DNA of 64,000 nt, from assembly GCA_946406115.1 (NCBI GenBank), contig OX291552.1, positions 5,270,001-5,334,000 on the forward strand. Direction: 5' to 3'. Within the stretch, counting starts at the first letter, position 1, and every line of letters starts with the position of its first letter. The stretch is from Apoda limacodes. Taxonomy: Eukaryota; Arthropoda; Insecta; Lepidoptera; Limacodidae. Positions 28,390-41,464 of the stretch are shown here, piece by piece. A program made the position numbers and the translations under genes. The notes below the pieces were generated by a model. That model made no database searches. It saw only the letters and a list, made by a program, of their open reading frames with translations, and was not told the origin of the DNA.

Positions 28390-30050
28390 TTGAGAATGTT
28401 TCCTTTGAAGAAATTTTAAGACATTTAAATTACAAACTCAGAAAAAAATTGGTGACCTATGGGGTATATCAGTTAAAGTCCTTAGTAGAATTATTGATAT
28501 TATACCATCAATCTTAGCCATAATATTTAATATATGTGTTAACGAAGCGATATTCCCAGACTTAATAAAATATAGTAAAATAAAACCACTTTGTAAAAGT
28601 GAAAGTAAAGATGATCCTAATAATTTTAGACCTAACTCTATACTGCCTGCCTTAAGCAGAATTTTTGAAAAACTTATATTCAATCAGATGCCTTAACCTC
28701 AACAGTTTGGTTTTACAAAAGGGCGTTCCACAACCGACGCAGGTTTTGCCCTTATACAACATATATTTGATGCTTGGGAACAGTCATAAAATGCCATCGG
28801 TATCTTCTGTGATCTATCAAAGGTAGTCGACTGGGTGCAACAAGAAACTCTTATACGAAAACTGAGACATTTTGGTATTGCAGATTTGACTCTTGAGCTT
28901 ATCTGCTCATAGTTAAGTTAGGTAATGCAGAGGGTTCAAATCAATAAAGTAAAATCCAATGGCTCAGAAGTCAAATTAGGAGTTCCTCAAAGTTCTATTT
29001 TAGGTGCTTTTCTATTTTGAATTGTACTGATTGCAGATGACACTTTTGACGACGTGCACTTTCTCAGGTTCTTCAGTGGTTTTCGGCAAATAACATACTT
29101 CTTAATGCGAAAAAGTGTTTAAAATTTATGATGCCAAATGTCAGGAACATAAGTACAAAATTATTCTTAAAGGGAGAAGAAATAGAACTATTAGACTTAA
29201 TAGTGTTTCTAGGTATTACATTAGACAATAGGCTGCAGTGGAACCCCCACATCTCACTTCTAGCAGGGAAATTTTATTCAGCTGCCTATGCAGTTAGCAA
29301 AGTTAGGCAACTTACAGATGTCGACCATGCTCGCTTGGTCTACTTTAGCTATTTCCATTCCGTCATGTCATATGGCATTTTGCTTTGGGGTAAGGCAGCT
29401 GATATTGATCCAGTTTTATTTTGCAAAAGAGAGCAATACTATCTATGAATTAGGACCCCAAATTTCTCTTCGGGAACTATTTAGGGAAAATGATATTTTA
29501 ACTGTTCCTTGCATATATATATTCACTTGTATAATGTATACTACGCAAAAAATGACACTTATTTGCTAAAAATAGTGACCTATTTACAACAATACAAGGA
29601 ATAGAAATAAATTGCTAGGTCTAAAATGTCTTCTTCGGAAGGTACATAGCTCTTTCGCAATACAAAGTATATTTTTAAATAAAAAAATCCAGAACATGTG
29701 ATTAATTTACCCCCTTATAAATTTAAAATATACTACAACTTTGATAAATACATAAATGATAAAAATGCTTAGAAAAATTAGAACTTAATTTATTTATTTG
29801 TATTGGGGCATATGTAATTATTTTTTTCATTAAATCATTGTGCGTTATGTTATTACCTAGTGTTGGGCTAAAAAATTGTATTCTAATATGAAGTTCAAAA
29901 AATATAAAAGATTAAATCCTGAGTTTATTGCCGGTTCTTCGTGGTAGTAAATCATTCCGAATCGGTGGTAATTTTTTTAATCAATAATTAAACTGACGAT
30001 TCAAAAGTAGACTTTTAAACAGTCTATTTGTATTAAAAAGTTTTGAGTTT
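28390..30050 (+). mobile_element. Degenerate LINE reverse transcriptase and 3' end
   Basis: Pieces of a non-LTR reverse transcriptase are recognisable: QQFGFTKGRSTTDAGFALIQ, IGIFCDLSK, LGVPQSSILG, ITLDNRLQWNPHIS and VRQLTDVDHARLVYFSYFHS. The 3' region shares the gccggttcttc and cgattcaaaagt phrases with the LINE at 56.4-57.9 kb, so they are one family. Many stops, a lost start and a deletion of the FADD motif area show it is dead. Confidence 0.8.
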
Positions 30051-30371
30051 GAGTTTATATTAGCGCATTGACGTCTCTAAGACTACAGTTTCGTATTTGT
30101 TAAGGCAATTTCGTTGCAGTTCACATTTTGTTCAGGTACCCGTATCTTTCGATGTGATTTTAAGACATCTTACGTCAAAATCGGTTGAGTTCAAGTCAGG
30201 CTGGTGCGTTCTGTGGTAGTACGGAACCCTCTGTGCTCGATTATGATTCGCAATTGGCTGGTTAATTACTGTCGAGTAGATTTCTAGGATCGGGTTATTT
30301 TTAAATAAAAAAAATATTCTCCAGCTGTGTATCCTGTAAAGCTGTGTTTTAAATGGTTGTTTCTATTTCAG

Positions 30372-30557
30372 GAAATGAAGATTGCCTCTATATCAACGTG
30401 TTTACTCCGCAACTTGATGAATATTCTGCAATGCCTGTTATCGCTTACTTCCACGGAGGATTTTTTGTGATTGGCGAAGCACAATCCTATGATCCTGCTC
30501 ATATCATGGACTTGGATGTAGTCTACGTCACTTTTAATTATAGACTTGGGATTTTGG
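30372..30557 (+). CDS. Carboxylesterase-like gene, exon with oxyanion hole
   Basis: A 186-nt exon between a TATTTCAG acceptor and a GGTAACTT donor. It encodes NEDCLYINVFTP, YFHGGFFVIGEA and NYRLGILG, the classic carboxylesterase (alpha/beta hydrolase) blocks: the disulphide-side EDCLYLNV motif, the HGGxF oxyanion hole and the NYRLG strand. It starts with two bases of a split Gly codon and ends with one, which fits the exon at 42326. Earlier exons, including the signal peptide and the start, are not visible in this window. Substrate cannot be told; insects use this family for hormone, odour and pesticide esters. Confidence 0.85.
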
Positions 30558-30889
30558 GTAACTTTCTGTCTTTAATTCTTATTCTTCAATGGATATTATG
30601 GTCGCTGTTGCTACTTTTACATTAGGGTCGTAGCGAAATCACCAAATTTAAAACCCACTGTGAGCCACAACGAACTTGCCAAGTATTCTGACATGCCGGA
30701 CTTCGCACATTTAAAGTTCCAACTTACTTCGACTAAAACCTACCTAAATATTATTTTGGCGTTGGTATTAGGCAGTTTTGTAACTTTAAAAGCTATTTAG
30801 ACAGAAAAGCTATATTACCACACTAAGCAATATTTGTCTGCATATGAAACTGCGAATGTGCACCTGGTGACCAAAAAGGGCGATAGATA

Positions 30890-31160
30890 GATCTATCAAA
30901 TAACAGGATAGGCCTATTAAGTGTGATCAACACAGCTTATAAAATACCTAGAAACACTTTCGCCACTGTCGCTCGACTGGATACCTTCTAGTTTATCTCA
31001 CATCGATGGGCACTAGCCATTGAGAGGGGGAGGCATTGGCATTTAGCCTGGACATAGCGAAGGCGCTCGATCGGGTCTGGCACCGGGGTCTTTTATTGAA
31101 ATTGCCATCTTATGGCGTGCTCAAAGGTTTGTCTAAATGAGTGGCAAGCTTCACGGAGAT
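30890..31160 (+). mobile_element. Jockey-like LINE reverse transcriptase fragment
   Basis: It encodes NTAYKIPRN-like and FSLDIAKALDRVWHRGLLLKLPSYGV-like phrases with frame breaks. This is the same family as the LINE that the Polinton hit (1-309), here in the plus orientation and within an esterase intron. Confidence 0.65.
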
Positions 31161-31319
31161 AAAAAAATATTGTTCGAATTAAAAACCAGTTTATTAAAAT
31201 GCGTTAGTACTAAATTTTATTAATTTCAACAATGTAAATTAAAGTATATTTTATTAATTTCACAAAATGATAACAACCCCCGTGTAACCTTTACGAGGTT
31301 CCGTACGTTAATTTTGCTG

Positions 31320-32120
31320 CGCTGACACCTGTGTCGCTTCTCGGCGTTGCTCGTAAGCCTAACAATACTATAGGTAATTCATCTATCCAGTTGCTACAGT
31401 CCACTTTGGCCATTAATGCTGCTTTTAGGGTTCTGTGGGATCGCTCGTTAATGCCGTTTGCTTTTGGGTTCCAGGCTATACACCTGTTTCTTCCTACCCC
31501 TAAGAACTTCGTCAGCTGTGTTTAGTCCGCACATAGGCCGAACTGTTCCCTGGTCTGTCGTTATACGCAAGGGTGTGCCAAATCGTACTATCCAATTTTC
31601 GTATAAGTGTTTGGCTACTGTACAGGCCATGATGTCCTTCATTGGAATCGCTTATAGCCACCCAGTTGATCTATCAACTATTGTGAGTAGGTAGCTGTAC
31701 TCATCCTCAGAAGTGGGCCTACTATGTATGTGTTCCCATCTATTACGTGGTGGAAACTTTCCTAGTTGTGATTTATTATGTCTGTATATTTTATTTTTTT
31801 TGGCATGGAATACAGGTTTAGGCCCATTTCCCTATGTCTGTATTCATGCGTGACCAAAAGTATCTATTACTGACTGGCTTGCGTGTAGCTCTTATACTTG
31901 GGTGACTTATATTGTGTATACTTTGAAAAGCTTTATTTCTAAATTCCTGTGGTAGGTTTAGTCTGGCAAATGAAGTTGATGATTCGCGCTTTGCCGGTAT
32001 ATCTGTACCTGGTATTATTAGTTTTTTTAATTTTACCACTTTAATTTGTGAAGTGAGAATCTCGTTCTCCTTATCATCTTTCTGTGTCTTAGCGAGCTTT
32101 TCATAGTCTATTGTCGCAGG
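31320..32120 (-). mobile_element. Gypsy-type integrase fragment
   Basis: On the minus strand the HHCC region is visible at 31830-31960 (SIHNISHPSIRATRKPVSNRYFW), followed by core pieces with WIVRFGTPLRITTDQG (second catalytic Asp). Upstream, AKTQKDDKENE and IIPGTDIPA look like the linker after RNase H. A short related linker is seen near 49.4-49.57 kb, also on the minus strand. It has frameshifts and is non-functional. 32120-32600 has no clear feature. Confidence 0.7.
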
Positions 32121-32599
32121 TCATGTTATTGTTTCTATCCTGCTCAAGCAGTCAGCTAGTAAATTTAATTTATCGTACTGTATCGTTTCAGCCGTAAGAC
32201 GTCCACTGCTGTACGTAGGCCTCCCCCATATGTCTCCACAACGGCCGGTCCAGAGCCACCCACGCCCATCCGCGGCTCTGACCAGACCTTCTGTCCACCT
32301 GGTTTGTGCCACGTTAAACTTTTTTGAAAAATATCCCAGTCGCTGCCATTTTCTTGCTTTTAGCTTTTGTAATACCGCTCCTATGCTCTCATTTCACGCA
32401 AACAATCATCGTAGGCAGTTTTAGACTTATATCCAAGTTTGAATGGAATGAACTCCTAGTAACTGTGAACGGAATTTCTATCCCTTACAAAGTGTGTCTA
32501 GTTCGTACAAAAACTAGAAGAGTTTAGGCTTTCTTGGGATATTAAAAAAGAGTTTTACGCTTTACACTGGTTTAGATTCATCAAAACGAAACTAAATAA

Positions 32600-34050
32600 T
32601 TGGGACGAACTTTGTATTAGATTAATATAGAATTACGGTAGTTTCGACTATGATTTTAAACTATTGAACTATATATACAAACGTACTCAAGAAGAGAAGA
32701 AAAATATCGTTATTTATACAGCAATAATGGTTAAAATGTTCAATAGGCTAAGGAAATTGCTTTCCGAGTGTGATCTATTAGAATTTTTACTTAGAAACAT
32801 TAGAGCATGATATTCCCTTTCTGTGGTACAAACAAATGTAGTGTCGATTGATAATTTAATAAGCATTTGCAAGAAATATGATCAATGACAAAAATAGGGT
32901 ATAGGAGAGCCAGAAAATGGTGATGTGAGTTTTTCAGATTTTGACTATAATAATCCTAGTAGTTCTTCGAAAATGCCCTTTGTACAGAAGGAGTTTCGAG
33001 CAAAACTGTTGGATAATTTTAAATCGTTCAAAAATTACGAACCAAAAGATAAGAACCTAGATCCCCTACATTATAGGAGCCAATATTTCAATCCGGTGCA
33101 TAACGAATCGCCAAGAAAAATTGCGGCGGTCCTTGAAAATCGAGCGCCATTTTGTGTTCGATGCCGTGTACATGGACACGAACTTAGTAAATGAACATCT
33201 AACAACATTGTCTGTAATAGATGTGGTCTTAAAAATGTAATAGCTATAGATTGTCCAAATTGTAATCAATCTAATAATAATAACTATAAAAATACTACAA
33301 ATTATAATAAAAAAAAGAACTAGATAACAGGGGTCGTTATAGACAAGATCTGCATGACTGGTCGTTATGGCTTAACAAAGTCAACATTTTCTTCAATTCC
33401 TTTCGTAATACTTCGATTCTGTTCAAAAATAATAACGATATCTTACGTCCTTTTCTAAAAATAAAAATAATAGATACAGAATAAATGGCTCTTTTAGACA
33501 CAGGTTCTTGCATCAGCGTTTTAGGCAATAATTCACATCTAGCTATAAAAAAGCTAGGCTTTACGCTTTAAATTGATAAAAATATAAAAGTTTCGACTGC
33601 TAGTAAGGCAATACACCAAGCTATTGGTTATTTTCTATTGCCAATGGTATTTAATAATCAAAACAAGATAATTTAATTAGGAAAAAACATCAATTATTCC
33701 TGAACTTTCTAAAGTTGTAAACAAGATGCAGTTTTACAATAAACTTTCCATTTCTCAAAAAAGATGGTGGACAGAGTTATTAGTAATTTTAAAGTCATTT
33801 CGTATGAGGAAACACGCATAATTGGTGAAACTAATTTTTAATAATTATATATAAATAATAAAAATTTATTTATAAATAATTGGTAAATGTAGTTACACAT
33901 AGAATTGATACTGGTGATCACCCACCGATTAAACAAAGGAATTATACGCTGTCTCTCGAAAGACAACGGGTACTTTGCGAAGAAGTCGATTAAATGGTAA
34001 AAACGCCTGAAAAAATGGCGAATGGAGATTTTGTTCAGATAGTAGGGCAT
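32600..34050 (+). mobile_element. Gypsy-type gag-protease-RT fragment
   Basis: A degenerate gag ends with zinc-knuckle-like pieces (FCVRCRVHGHE and later VCNRCGLKN ... CPNCNQ, separated by a stop). Near 33490 ALLDTGSCISVLG is an aspartic protease active site. Near 33895-33960 VTHRIDTGDHPPIKQRNYTLS is the start of a Gypsy-type reverse transcriptase. Multiple stops are present. A purine run near 36120 and a following TGTAGCAAATGC could be the far LTR start of the same or another element. Confidence 0.65.
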
Positions 34051-34067
34051 TAAATTAAACTACTAAG

Positions 34068-34320
34068 AAAGACACCATGGTTATTATAAAAATAACGTTT
34101 AGACCTCATTTATTTTGTATTCTTCGTTTATATCTCTCAAAATTCAAAAAGTCATTTAAAGACATCGTGGTTATTATAAAAATAACGTTTAGAACATTTT
34201 TTATTTGTATTCGTCTTTTATATCTCTTAAAAATTCAAACAGTCATCTTAAGACACCGTGGTTATTATAAAAATACCGATTAGACCTCATTTGATATGTA
34301 TTTTACTTTTATATCGTTTA
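34068..34320. repeat. Three tandem copies of a ~92-bp repeat
   Basis: The phrase gtggttattataaaaata recurs at about 34076 (with atgg), 34167 and 34258, each followed by a similar AT-rich segment ending in tatatctct-like sequence. Noncoding. 34320-36100 holds a LINE 3' end (next entry) and otherwise unrecognised AT-rich DNA. Confidence 0.7.
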
Positions 34321-34589
34321 TAACTTGTAGCGGAAGCATACGTTTTTTTTATTGTTAAGTTTTTTTTTAGTAGCATACAAAAAATGGTCTAATTTTTATT
34401 CTAACTTCATATTGGATACTAATTTTGATTAACGTCGTCAAGGCGTCATCTATTTGATAATTTAATAGTTTAAGGAACTAATTGTTATTTTACGTCAATT
34501 ATACGTCATTTATTTACTATTTTATGTTCTAAAAGCCATACCAAACAAATTGGAGGCTATTTTATTTTTACTGTCTGATTTCTCTTGAT

Positions 34590-34760
34590 TCAAAATCAAA
34601 ATCAAAATCAAAATTATTTATTCAGTTTAGGCTACAATAATTGAGCACTTATGAATGTCACTACACCATCGGTTCGTAAGTCTATAGGGCGGGAGACCTT
34701 GCACTGAGAAGAACCGGCATGAAACTCAGCAAGGGCATTTCTTTTCTCCCTTTCTCTTAC
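34590..34760 (-). mobile_element. LINE/SINE 3' end with TTTTGA tail
   Basis: Reading leftwards it ends in several copies of a TTTTGA unit (seen as tcaaaa repeats on the plus strand at 34590-34612). The body includes gaagaaccggcatgaaactcagc, a phrase common in lepidopteran non-LTR element tails. No coding part is attached. Confidence 0.5.
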
Positions 34761-36717
34761 AGCGTCCACTTAAAAATATTGGAAAATCCCCTTCCTATTA
34801 TAGAAGGACAGTTTCCATTACAAACATAAAAATCATAAAATGCACAAGCACAGCATAAAAAAGTATCTAATTGCAATTTTTTTTTTTTAGAAAAAAAGAC
34901 AGTTTATGTACCTATACATCACTTGGAAATAATCAATGTCTTACAGTATTGATAAACAAAACAAGAAAGTAAGACTAAATACAAGGATACACAGAAGTTT
35001 GCAAGAGCAGACCAGTCTCCATTGATAAGTAAACACCAAGATAAAGGTGAACGTAATTGTACGTCATTATATAATTATTTTTTTTCAAAATTACTATAAC
35101 GACGACTAATGTCGTTCGTTGATGTCTGCGAAATCCTTTAATACTTGTTTTTAACTACTTATAACCCGGATAGAAGTAGTATTATCATTTCTTCCTTGTG
35201 TCGGTTATACGACTTTTATGTTAATATTTAGAGACCAAAGATCACGACGTCTTTGGCTCATAGGTTTATTCTATTGCGGCCTAGCATCAGCTCAGCTGTG
35301 TGCCATTCTATAATGACATTTAAAGTCGCTTACGATTTTAGGACCTATCATGGTCACCGTCATAATTCGACGTTTAGTTGCATTTAGTGCTAAATTCTAG
35401 GTTATAGAAAAGCTATTATAGATTATTGGACAAAAGTGTTCCTATTTACATTTAATTTTTCTTTTTTAATTTGACTGTTTGTCAAATGTCTCTCTTTTTA
35501 ACTATTTTAAGCTACTTTCAAACATTCAATTTTTTTAGGCGGTCTCCTTATTATGTATCCCATTTTTAATACCTTTCACCTCCTGGATTCATTGGGCGTT
35601 TTTACATTTCTCTTTAGGTTTAGTTAGGTAAGGTTACTTATTGTTGTCTTTAAGTGTTAGGTTGAGCTTCCGAAATTTAAATCCCATTGTTTTGTCCAGA
35701 GGTTATTAATATAGAGGGGTTTTAATATTGAGCAGGAAGAAAACTCACCAAATAAGCTTATGTCCAAAATATGTAGCGGATTGATAACCCCTTAAAGAAG
35801 CCCTTTTCCAGGAATTTAAACGGTGGGATAACTCAATAAATAAGCCATATATCGTTTTTATAGTTATAATAAGGCACTTGGCCATAATACAACAATTAAC
35901 ATCAAATTACAGATCAGTCATGGGGTATCTTAGCGGTTATGCCCTTCGTGTGTGGATGAGTGAATAGGAAGTATATGAGGTTAGCGTGTTAGGTTGGGTT
36001 AATATGAGTGATGAAGTTAGTATATTAGATGCGTACGTGATGTAAGTTTTTAGGGATCGGTACTGTCTTTTACAATGCTAAATTGACAGCCCAGAAAATT
36101 CGTCTAACCGAATTTTCACGAGGAAGGGGGGATAATGTAGCAAATGCATTGTTTAGATATGTATTTTTTATCTGTAAATAGCTTTTTTAGTTATCCTTTT
36201 GCGTTATTACTTCAAAATTATTGTAATTTCTATATCCATGCAGGAAATGCCAAACTTATATACTTTGACATATTCTTAAAATTTGAAAAGGATTGACAGA
36301 TAGAAAAGAAAAAAGATGTGAAGACAGGTTTTTGTGGAAAAAGTTCACGATAAGACGTGATGAGCAAAACAATTGAAATTATACTAAAAAGAGTGGGAAA
36401 TTTTACAATTTTTGTAACGGTAAAAAAAAAACAATAAAGGGGAAAAGTCATTAATGTAAAAAAAACGAAATCTATTAATGAATAGCTGTTGCACGCGACT
36501 TCGTCCGCGTGTATTTGATTTTATCACGCGGTTAACTGTTATACAGCAAGAAATAAATAAAACGAAAATACTAAGTTTCGATTAATGCGTAAATTGTAGA
36601 TAAAAAGAAAATGTGAACAATTGGACACAGATTATTTTCCAACTAAATCTGGCCGGTGATTGGATCCGGATCCCTGCAGGCCCAAGGCACTTGCGGTACC
36701 ATAAATGACCACTGTAC

Positions 36718-37500
36718 CTATACTTCTCCTTCAATATTGTTGAGTATATCCAAGTTGATTCTTGCGGCTTGGTCATTTTGCGGAGTCAAAATTGCTCTTT
36801 CGCAAAGGTATGAGTTCTCATGATTTTTTATTTGATTTTGTTCACCATACACGGAAGAGATAAGTTCTTCAATTGAAATAACAGTGTGGCAGAGATTTTC
36901 AGATAAAACAATTTGCCCTTCTTCTTCCGGATATGTCCCTTCGCCAATTTGTAGCAATAAATCAGAAAATTCCCGCGCATTTGTGTTGCCGCCTGTTCGC
37001 GCCCTCATGTTCACTGTTAAGTTCATCCTTGTGACGTGTTCCAAAAGGCTTGAGCTCTTTAAGCATGCTCTTGTCTCGTCGGTTTTTGTTATTCCAGATG
37101 ACGCCACAGTCGAGCTATTTTGGCTTGAGCTCGTAATTGTGCCAAGATTATTTTAGTAAGAAAGGTTTTTCCCGTCCGGTTATCGGAACATCTAGAAATA
37201 TAATTTCTCCTATAGAATTATCAACACTGTGACATACACGGTCGAATACAGTGTGCTGTTCTACAGTAAGACTGTGGACTCCGGTTCGTAAAGTTTCAGC
37301 TAGTTTCCCTGGATCATAATTCATTTCCACAGCGTATTCTTTATTAATACGTTCCCCTTCTATGGTCGGCGCAGGCCATATCGGAGAGAACCACCACCCA
37401 TAGATGTTACTAAATCTTGTAAAGCTACTAAGCATTGATTGAAAGCAATATCTCGTAATCTGTGGTCAAGGTCAGAGTCAATATTCTGTTTTATATACCT
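36718..37500 (-). mobile_element. Helitron helicase fragment
   Basis: Two minus-strand frames match the PIF1-type helicase of Helitrons. One at 37148-37435 has LTVEQHTVFDRV and a motif I-like IIFLDVPITGREKPFLL, where the usual Gly-Gly-x-Gly-Lys-Thr has decayed. The other at 36718-37107 has NLTVNMRA, LLQIGEGTYP and RAILTPQNDQAARIN. A frameshift lies between them, and the helicase is truncated. No Helitron ends were located. Confidence 0.75.
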
Positions 37501-37564
37501 AAAAAAAGTCTTCCGCTAATCTTTCTTGATATTTTTGCCACAATTGCTCAGCATCAATCAATAA

Positions 37565-37830
37565 CAATTTTTTAAGACCAAATCGTAGAGATATATAAAA
37601 ATCCGTATTTCCTAAGCCAAGTTACAAAAATATTGACCAAATCGCAGAGCTATATATCAGAATCCGTATTAACTAAGCCAAGTTACAAAGAAATCAATTC
37701 TTAATCACCAAATCGTAGAGCTATGTCAAAATCCGTATTTCCTAAGCCAAATAAATAAGAAGAAAACAATTATCATTCACCAAAACGCGCTTCAAGGCTA
37801 TGCCAGTATCCGAATTGCCTAAGCCAAGTC
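37565..37830. repeat. Four imperfect copies of a ~65-bp tandem repeat
   Basis: Each copy carries accaaatcg(c/t)agagctat, then atccgtattt and cctaagccaa. Copies diverge progressively. It sits next to the Helitron fragment on the upstream side of the helicase. 37830-38640 has no recognisable gene. Confidence 0.7.
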
Positions 37831-38641
37831 AATTTAATAATTGTCAATTAAATAAAAAAAAAACCTGCAGAAAAATTTCATTAGCGCGTTCGGTTTGAAA
37901 TTTTCACAGGTTACTAACCTGGTGAAGTTCAGCCAGCCAACCGGCGCGGTGTGTGTCAGGCCACGCATTGAATAAGAATCCGTAGCAATTTTCTTTCCCG
38001 CTAAATCCCGTCACTTTTATAAGATTTATACCTAATTCGAGCGGTAATATAAAGTATCAGCATAAGGTAAGTACATAAGTTGTGTGTACTAAAATGTTCA
38101 AGTTACTATGGTTTTTTACCTATCCTAATCCTTTTATTTTCCAGAATAAAAAGTGTCAGATGTTGACCAGGGATATAAGGTATCACCATGCAAAATTTCA
38201 TTAAAAGCGGTCCAGCCATTTCGGAGATTAGCCCGTACAAATAGACAGAGAAACAAAAATTTAAAAAAAAAACATTTTTTAGTATTTTCCCTCTTTTTAC
38301 ATCCCCCTGACTTGGTTTTAATAATTTTTTTCTATGTACAGACATACGACCTCTACAGATTGATTATATGTACAGATAGTATAATTTATTATTATCACCG
38401 GCTTTTGAAAACCTATAAAATAGGCTCAATATGATGAAATTGACAATTCAATCGTAGGCAAAAATATTACCAATTTGGTGATGTCAACAATTCTAGTTAT
38501 TACAAAATTGGTAACCTGAGTCTAGGGTTTGAGGCGGAAACCTAAACCAAATAATAATAAATTATACTATCCTTAATAGATTTCCTTTCTCAATGACTTT
38601 TTCTCTTTATTGATTTCAATTTATCGATAAACACTATCTAG

Positions 38642-39120
38642 GGGTTCTTGGGGGTAAATCTTTAGGCAGGTTGCTCAACTTCTTTCCAATTCCCACTAAA
38701 ATTGCTCTTGCACGATCTCTTCTGCTGCCTGTTCTCGATTTCGCTGAAGCTAGTTATCTCGACATTACCGAGGAGCAGCTTAATAAACTTGAGCGACTTC
38801 AGAGCTTCTGCATTAGATTCATATTTGGTCTGCGTAAGTACGACCATATTTCCGAATTCAGATCAAAGCTCCTCGCTGGCATACTCATGTTCTCTTTCGT
38901 CTGTATAACGTCCTGTTCAATCCAAACACACCGGTATACTTAAAGATATGTTTCAATTTTATTGGAAATATTTTTCTTCGAGAGAGTACAAGCTAGATGC
39001 AAAAACTCCTTGGCATTATTCACAATCGTATAATGATTCTTTTACGGTAAAGGCTGTTAGACTATGGAACGCTTTACCTTTAGAAATAAAAAGAAGGAAA
39101 ATTGAAAGCAATATTTAAAA
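38642..39120 (+). mobile_element. LINE 3' end, C-terminal part of ORF2
   Basis: It encodes FFPIPTKIALARSLLLPVLD, EEQLNKLERLQSFCIRFIFGLRKYD and, in other frames, a terminal WNALPLEIK phrase. This is the tail common to I/R1-like LINE ORF2 proteins. A related copy lies at 47.45-48.6 kb. Frameshifts show decay. Confidence 0.7.
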
Positions 39121-39269
39121 ATTTATAAACATATTTATGTTAAGCTATTATGATGGTGCAATAAACTATATAAACATTATTATCTCTTTATTCATTTTTA
39201 TTCTTAATTTTAAAGTTTTTTACAATATAGTATAAAAAAAAACAAACATATATTATAAAAAACTTAAGG

Positions 39270-39960
39270 CGAGGCAAGGCCCAAACTACCGGTGGTCAGG
39301 GCTGCAGACTAATGAACCTCCTGACAATACGTGCCGTGTCCAAGATCACTGCCTTCTGCATCCTACCCTTGAGCCAACTTTCCAGCGAGAGCTTTTTGAG
39401 ATGTTGGTCGAGGCCGAGGACCATCGGGACAATGATCGTCGAATCAACATCCCACATGGCGGTTACCTCGTGAGCCAGATCAAGGTACTTGCTGAGTTTT
39501 TCCTGTTCCGGCTTCACGAGGTTCTCCTCATGTGGTATTGTGATATCGACGAGCATCGCCTTGTGCTGGGATCGGTCGACCAACACGATATCAGTCTTAT
39601 TGCAAACAATAGTCCTGTCCGCGGTGATAGAGCGATCCCAGTAGGGCAATGCAAGACCATTTTCGAGAACTGGCACTGGCGTGTACTGATAGTACGGCAC
39701 CTCAGATTCGACAAGTCCGACAAGCCTTGTTAAGGCGCGATAGAACCTCCCGTGCAACTCCTTGTTCTTCCATACATCCCTGCGTTCCTCGGTGCTCAGT
39801 ACCGCGGGTTTGTGCCATTTGTCATTCGCCAAGGAGAGCGATGTCTGGCCCCTGTCAACTGTCACAACATCGCAATGTATCCCGCACTCGTTGTTAAGGA
39901 AATAATCCCTAAGATTGCACACCTCACGGTTATGGAGGTTCTTGGCATTTAAAATGCCTC
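39270..39960 (-). mobile_element. LINE C-terminal region (R2/R4-like, restriction-type endonuclease)
   Basis: The minus-strand frame contains PYWDRSITADRTIVCNKTDIVLVDR, KAMLVDITIPHEENL, KYLDLAHEVTAMWDVDSTIIVP and LKGRMQKAVILDTARIVRRF. This block ends ORF2 of a LINE group in insects and other animals. DIVLVD followed later by VDIT is like the PD-(D/E)xK nuclease core. Its upstream part is fused in frame at about 39960 to an unrelated Gypsy RT piece, giving a misleading 262-aa open frame. Confidence 0.65.
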
Positions 39961-40480
39961 GACCTAAAAATATTCTTAATTGGTCGATCGTTTTAGGTTT
40001 TGGGAATTCTTTTCTGGTTAGCCTGGTTTTTATGTTCCAGTGGCTAAATACCTTCCGGTGTGTAATATATACTTTTTTGCCCAAAGTTGCACTTTGATTA
40101 GTGTACTGTTATACCGCCTTCCTGGAAACTTTCAAAAATTGCTGTTAAGTGTTCTCTATGTTCCGCTTCGCTACTACTGGCTATTATTACGTCATCTAAG
40201 TAACAGAAATAGAAATCGCTGTCGTAGCTTTCGTCTTTTTCTGTGTTAGACTGTTGATATTTGTAAGCCTGTTATTCTCTTAAACCTTGCAATACCGTAT
40301 GGTTCATGAATCTTTGGAACGTCTGAGCCCCATTGCGAAAATAGAAACCTAGTTTTTGAAATTTAAATAAGCCAAAGGGTGTGATTATTGCGGTTTTCTC
40401 TATGTCCTCCGGTGCTATTGCTATATTATGGTACGCTCTATTAAAATCTAAACGCGAAAATATTTTTTTTATTAGTAGTA
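39960..40480 (-). mobile_element. Gypsy-type reverse transcriptase fragment
   Basis: On the minus strand [24 protein letters not shown] and FYFCYLDDVIIAS (RT active site with LDD) are readable, then FPKPKTIDQLRIFLG. Frameshifts and stops are present. It joins the LINE piece at 39960, so the junction is an insertion or deletion breakpoint. Confidence 0.75.
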
Positions 40481-40689
40481 GTATTAGTAGTATGTAAAAT
40501 CCTGTAAACGCTGTATCGGATATTTATCCGGCTTTGTGAGTTTTTCACAATTGACAATTTTGAGTTCAGATATTATACTCTAATGAAACTAGTTATTATA
40601 TTAAAATAGTTAACTCCCTGCCAAGGTATTCTGCAAGGACTACAGTATGGAGTTCTTCAAGAAAGAAGTTATTAGATTTCTGAAGGGTC

Positions 40690-40826
40690 GGCAACGCGCA
40701 AGTGATACCCCTGGTGTTGCAAGCGTCCATAGGCTACGGTGACCGCTTACCATCAGGCGGGCCGTAAGCTTGTTTGCCACCTTAGTGGTATAAAAAATAA
40801 AAAAAAAAAAAAAAAAAAAAAAAAAC
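40690..40826 (+). mobile_element. SINE 3' part with poly(A) tail
   Basis: The phrase taccatcaggcgggccgtaa, then gcttgtttgccacctta, ends in about 25 A residues. Related tails are at 62.18-62.23 kb and, inverted, at 5561-5610. It is a common lepidopteran SINE-type tail. Confidence 0.65.
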
Positions 40827-41464
40827 TAATGGAGTGTCCTAAAGTTTCTGTTGATCAGGTTCCTCTGGGACACTGTCATTTGGACAATGAGAAATCCAAC
40901 TCTCTAAAGTCCCCGAAGCAAAGCTAAGCCGAATTGTGTTCTGATCAACAATTTTTTACAAAGGTATTGTATGCTATATTGTGAACTGAGAAAGACCGAT
41001 AACGAGAAATTAGAATGTTTTGGTGTCTAATAGGCAAATGTGCCTGTGTCCACAAATTTTTATCCAAAGAAACCTTGAGTATTTTACCCACAACTAATTT
41101 TAGGGTGTAAATGGTTTTAAATTCATAAATTAATTTAGAATGATAGGTATTAAATTCGTTGACTTTTCCTCCAAAACTCCGTCATCTAGGTACCACACGT
41201 TTAATTTTGATTTTAAATAGTTTTACAATGGATAGTATACTAGTCATTACTTATTACCCTTTACCTTAACCCACACATATTTTTTTAATTTTAATAATGC
41301 CTGACAATATTATCTACAGAATAAAAAAAATGCTTGGCAATCCGTCGTGTAGTTTTTGAACTATACGAATAACAAAAGAAGCGCGAAGTTTTGAAAACCG
41401 TCACTGCGCGTGATGTGCAAAACAAATGCACTGATTGCAATAATTTACATAACAGACAATTTTA

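Noticed and set aside
39401..39897. Plus-strand frames near 39.4-39.9 kb
   Set aside because: Antisense shadows of the LINE C-terminal region.
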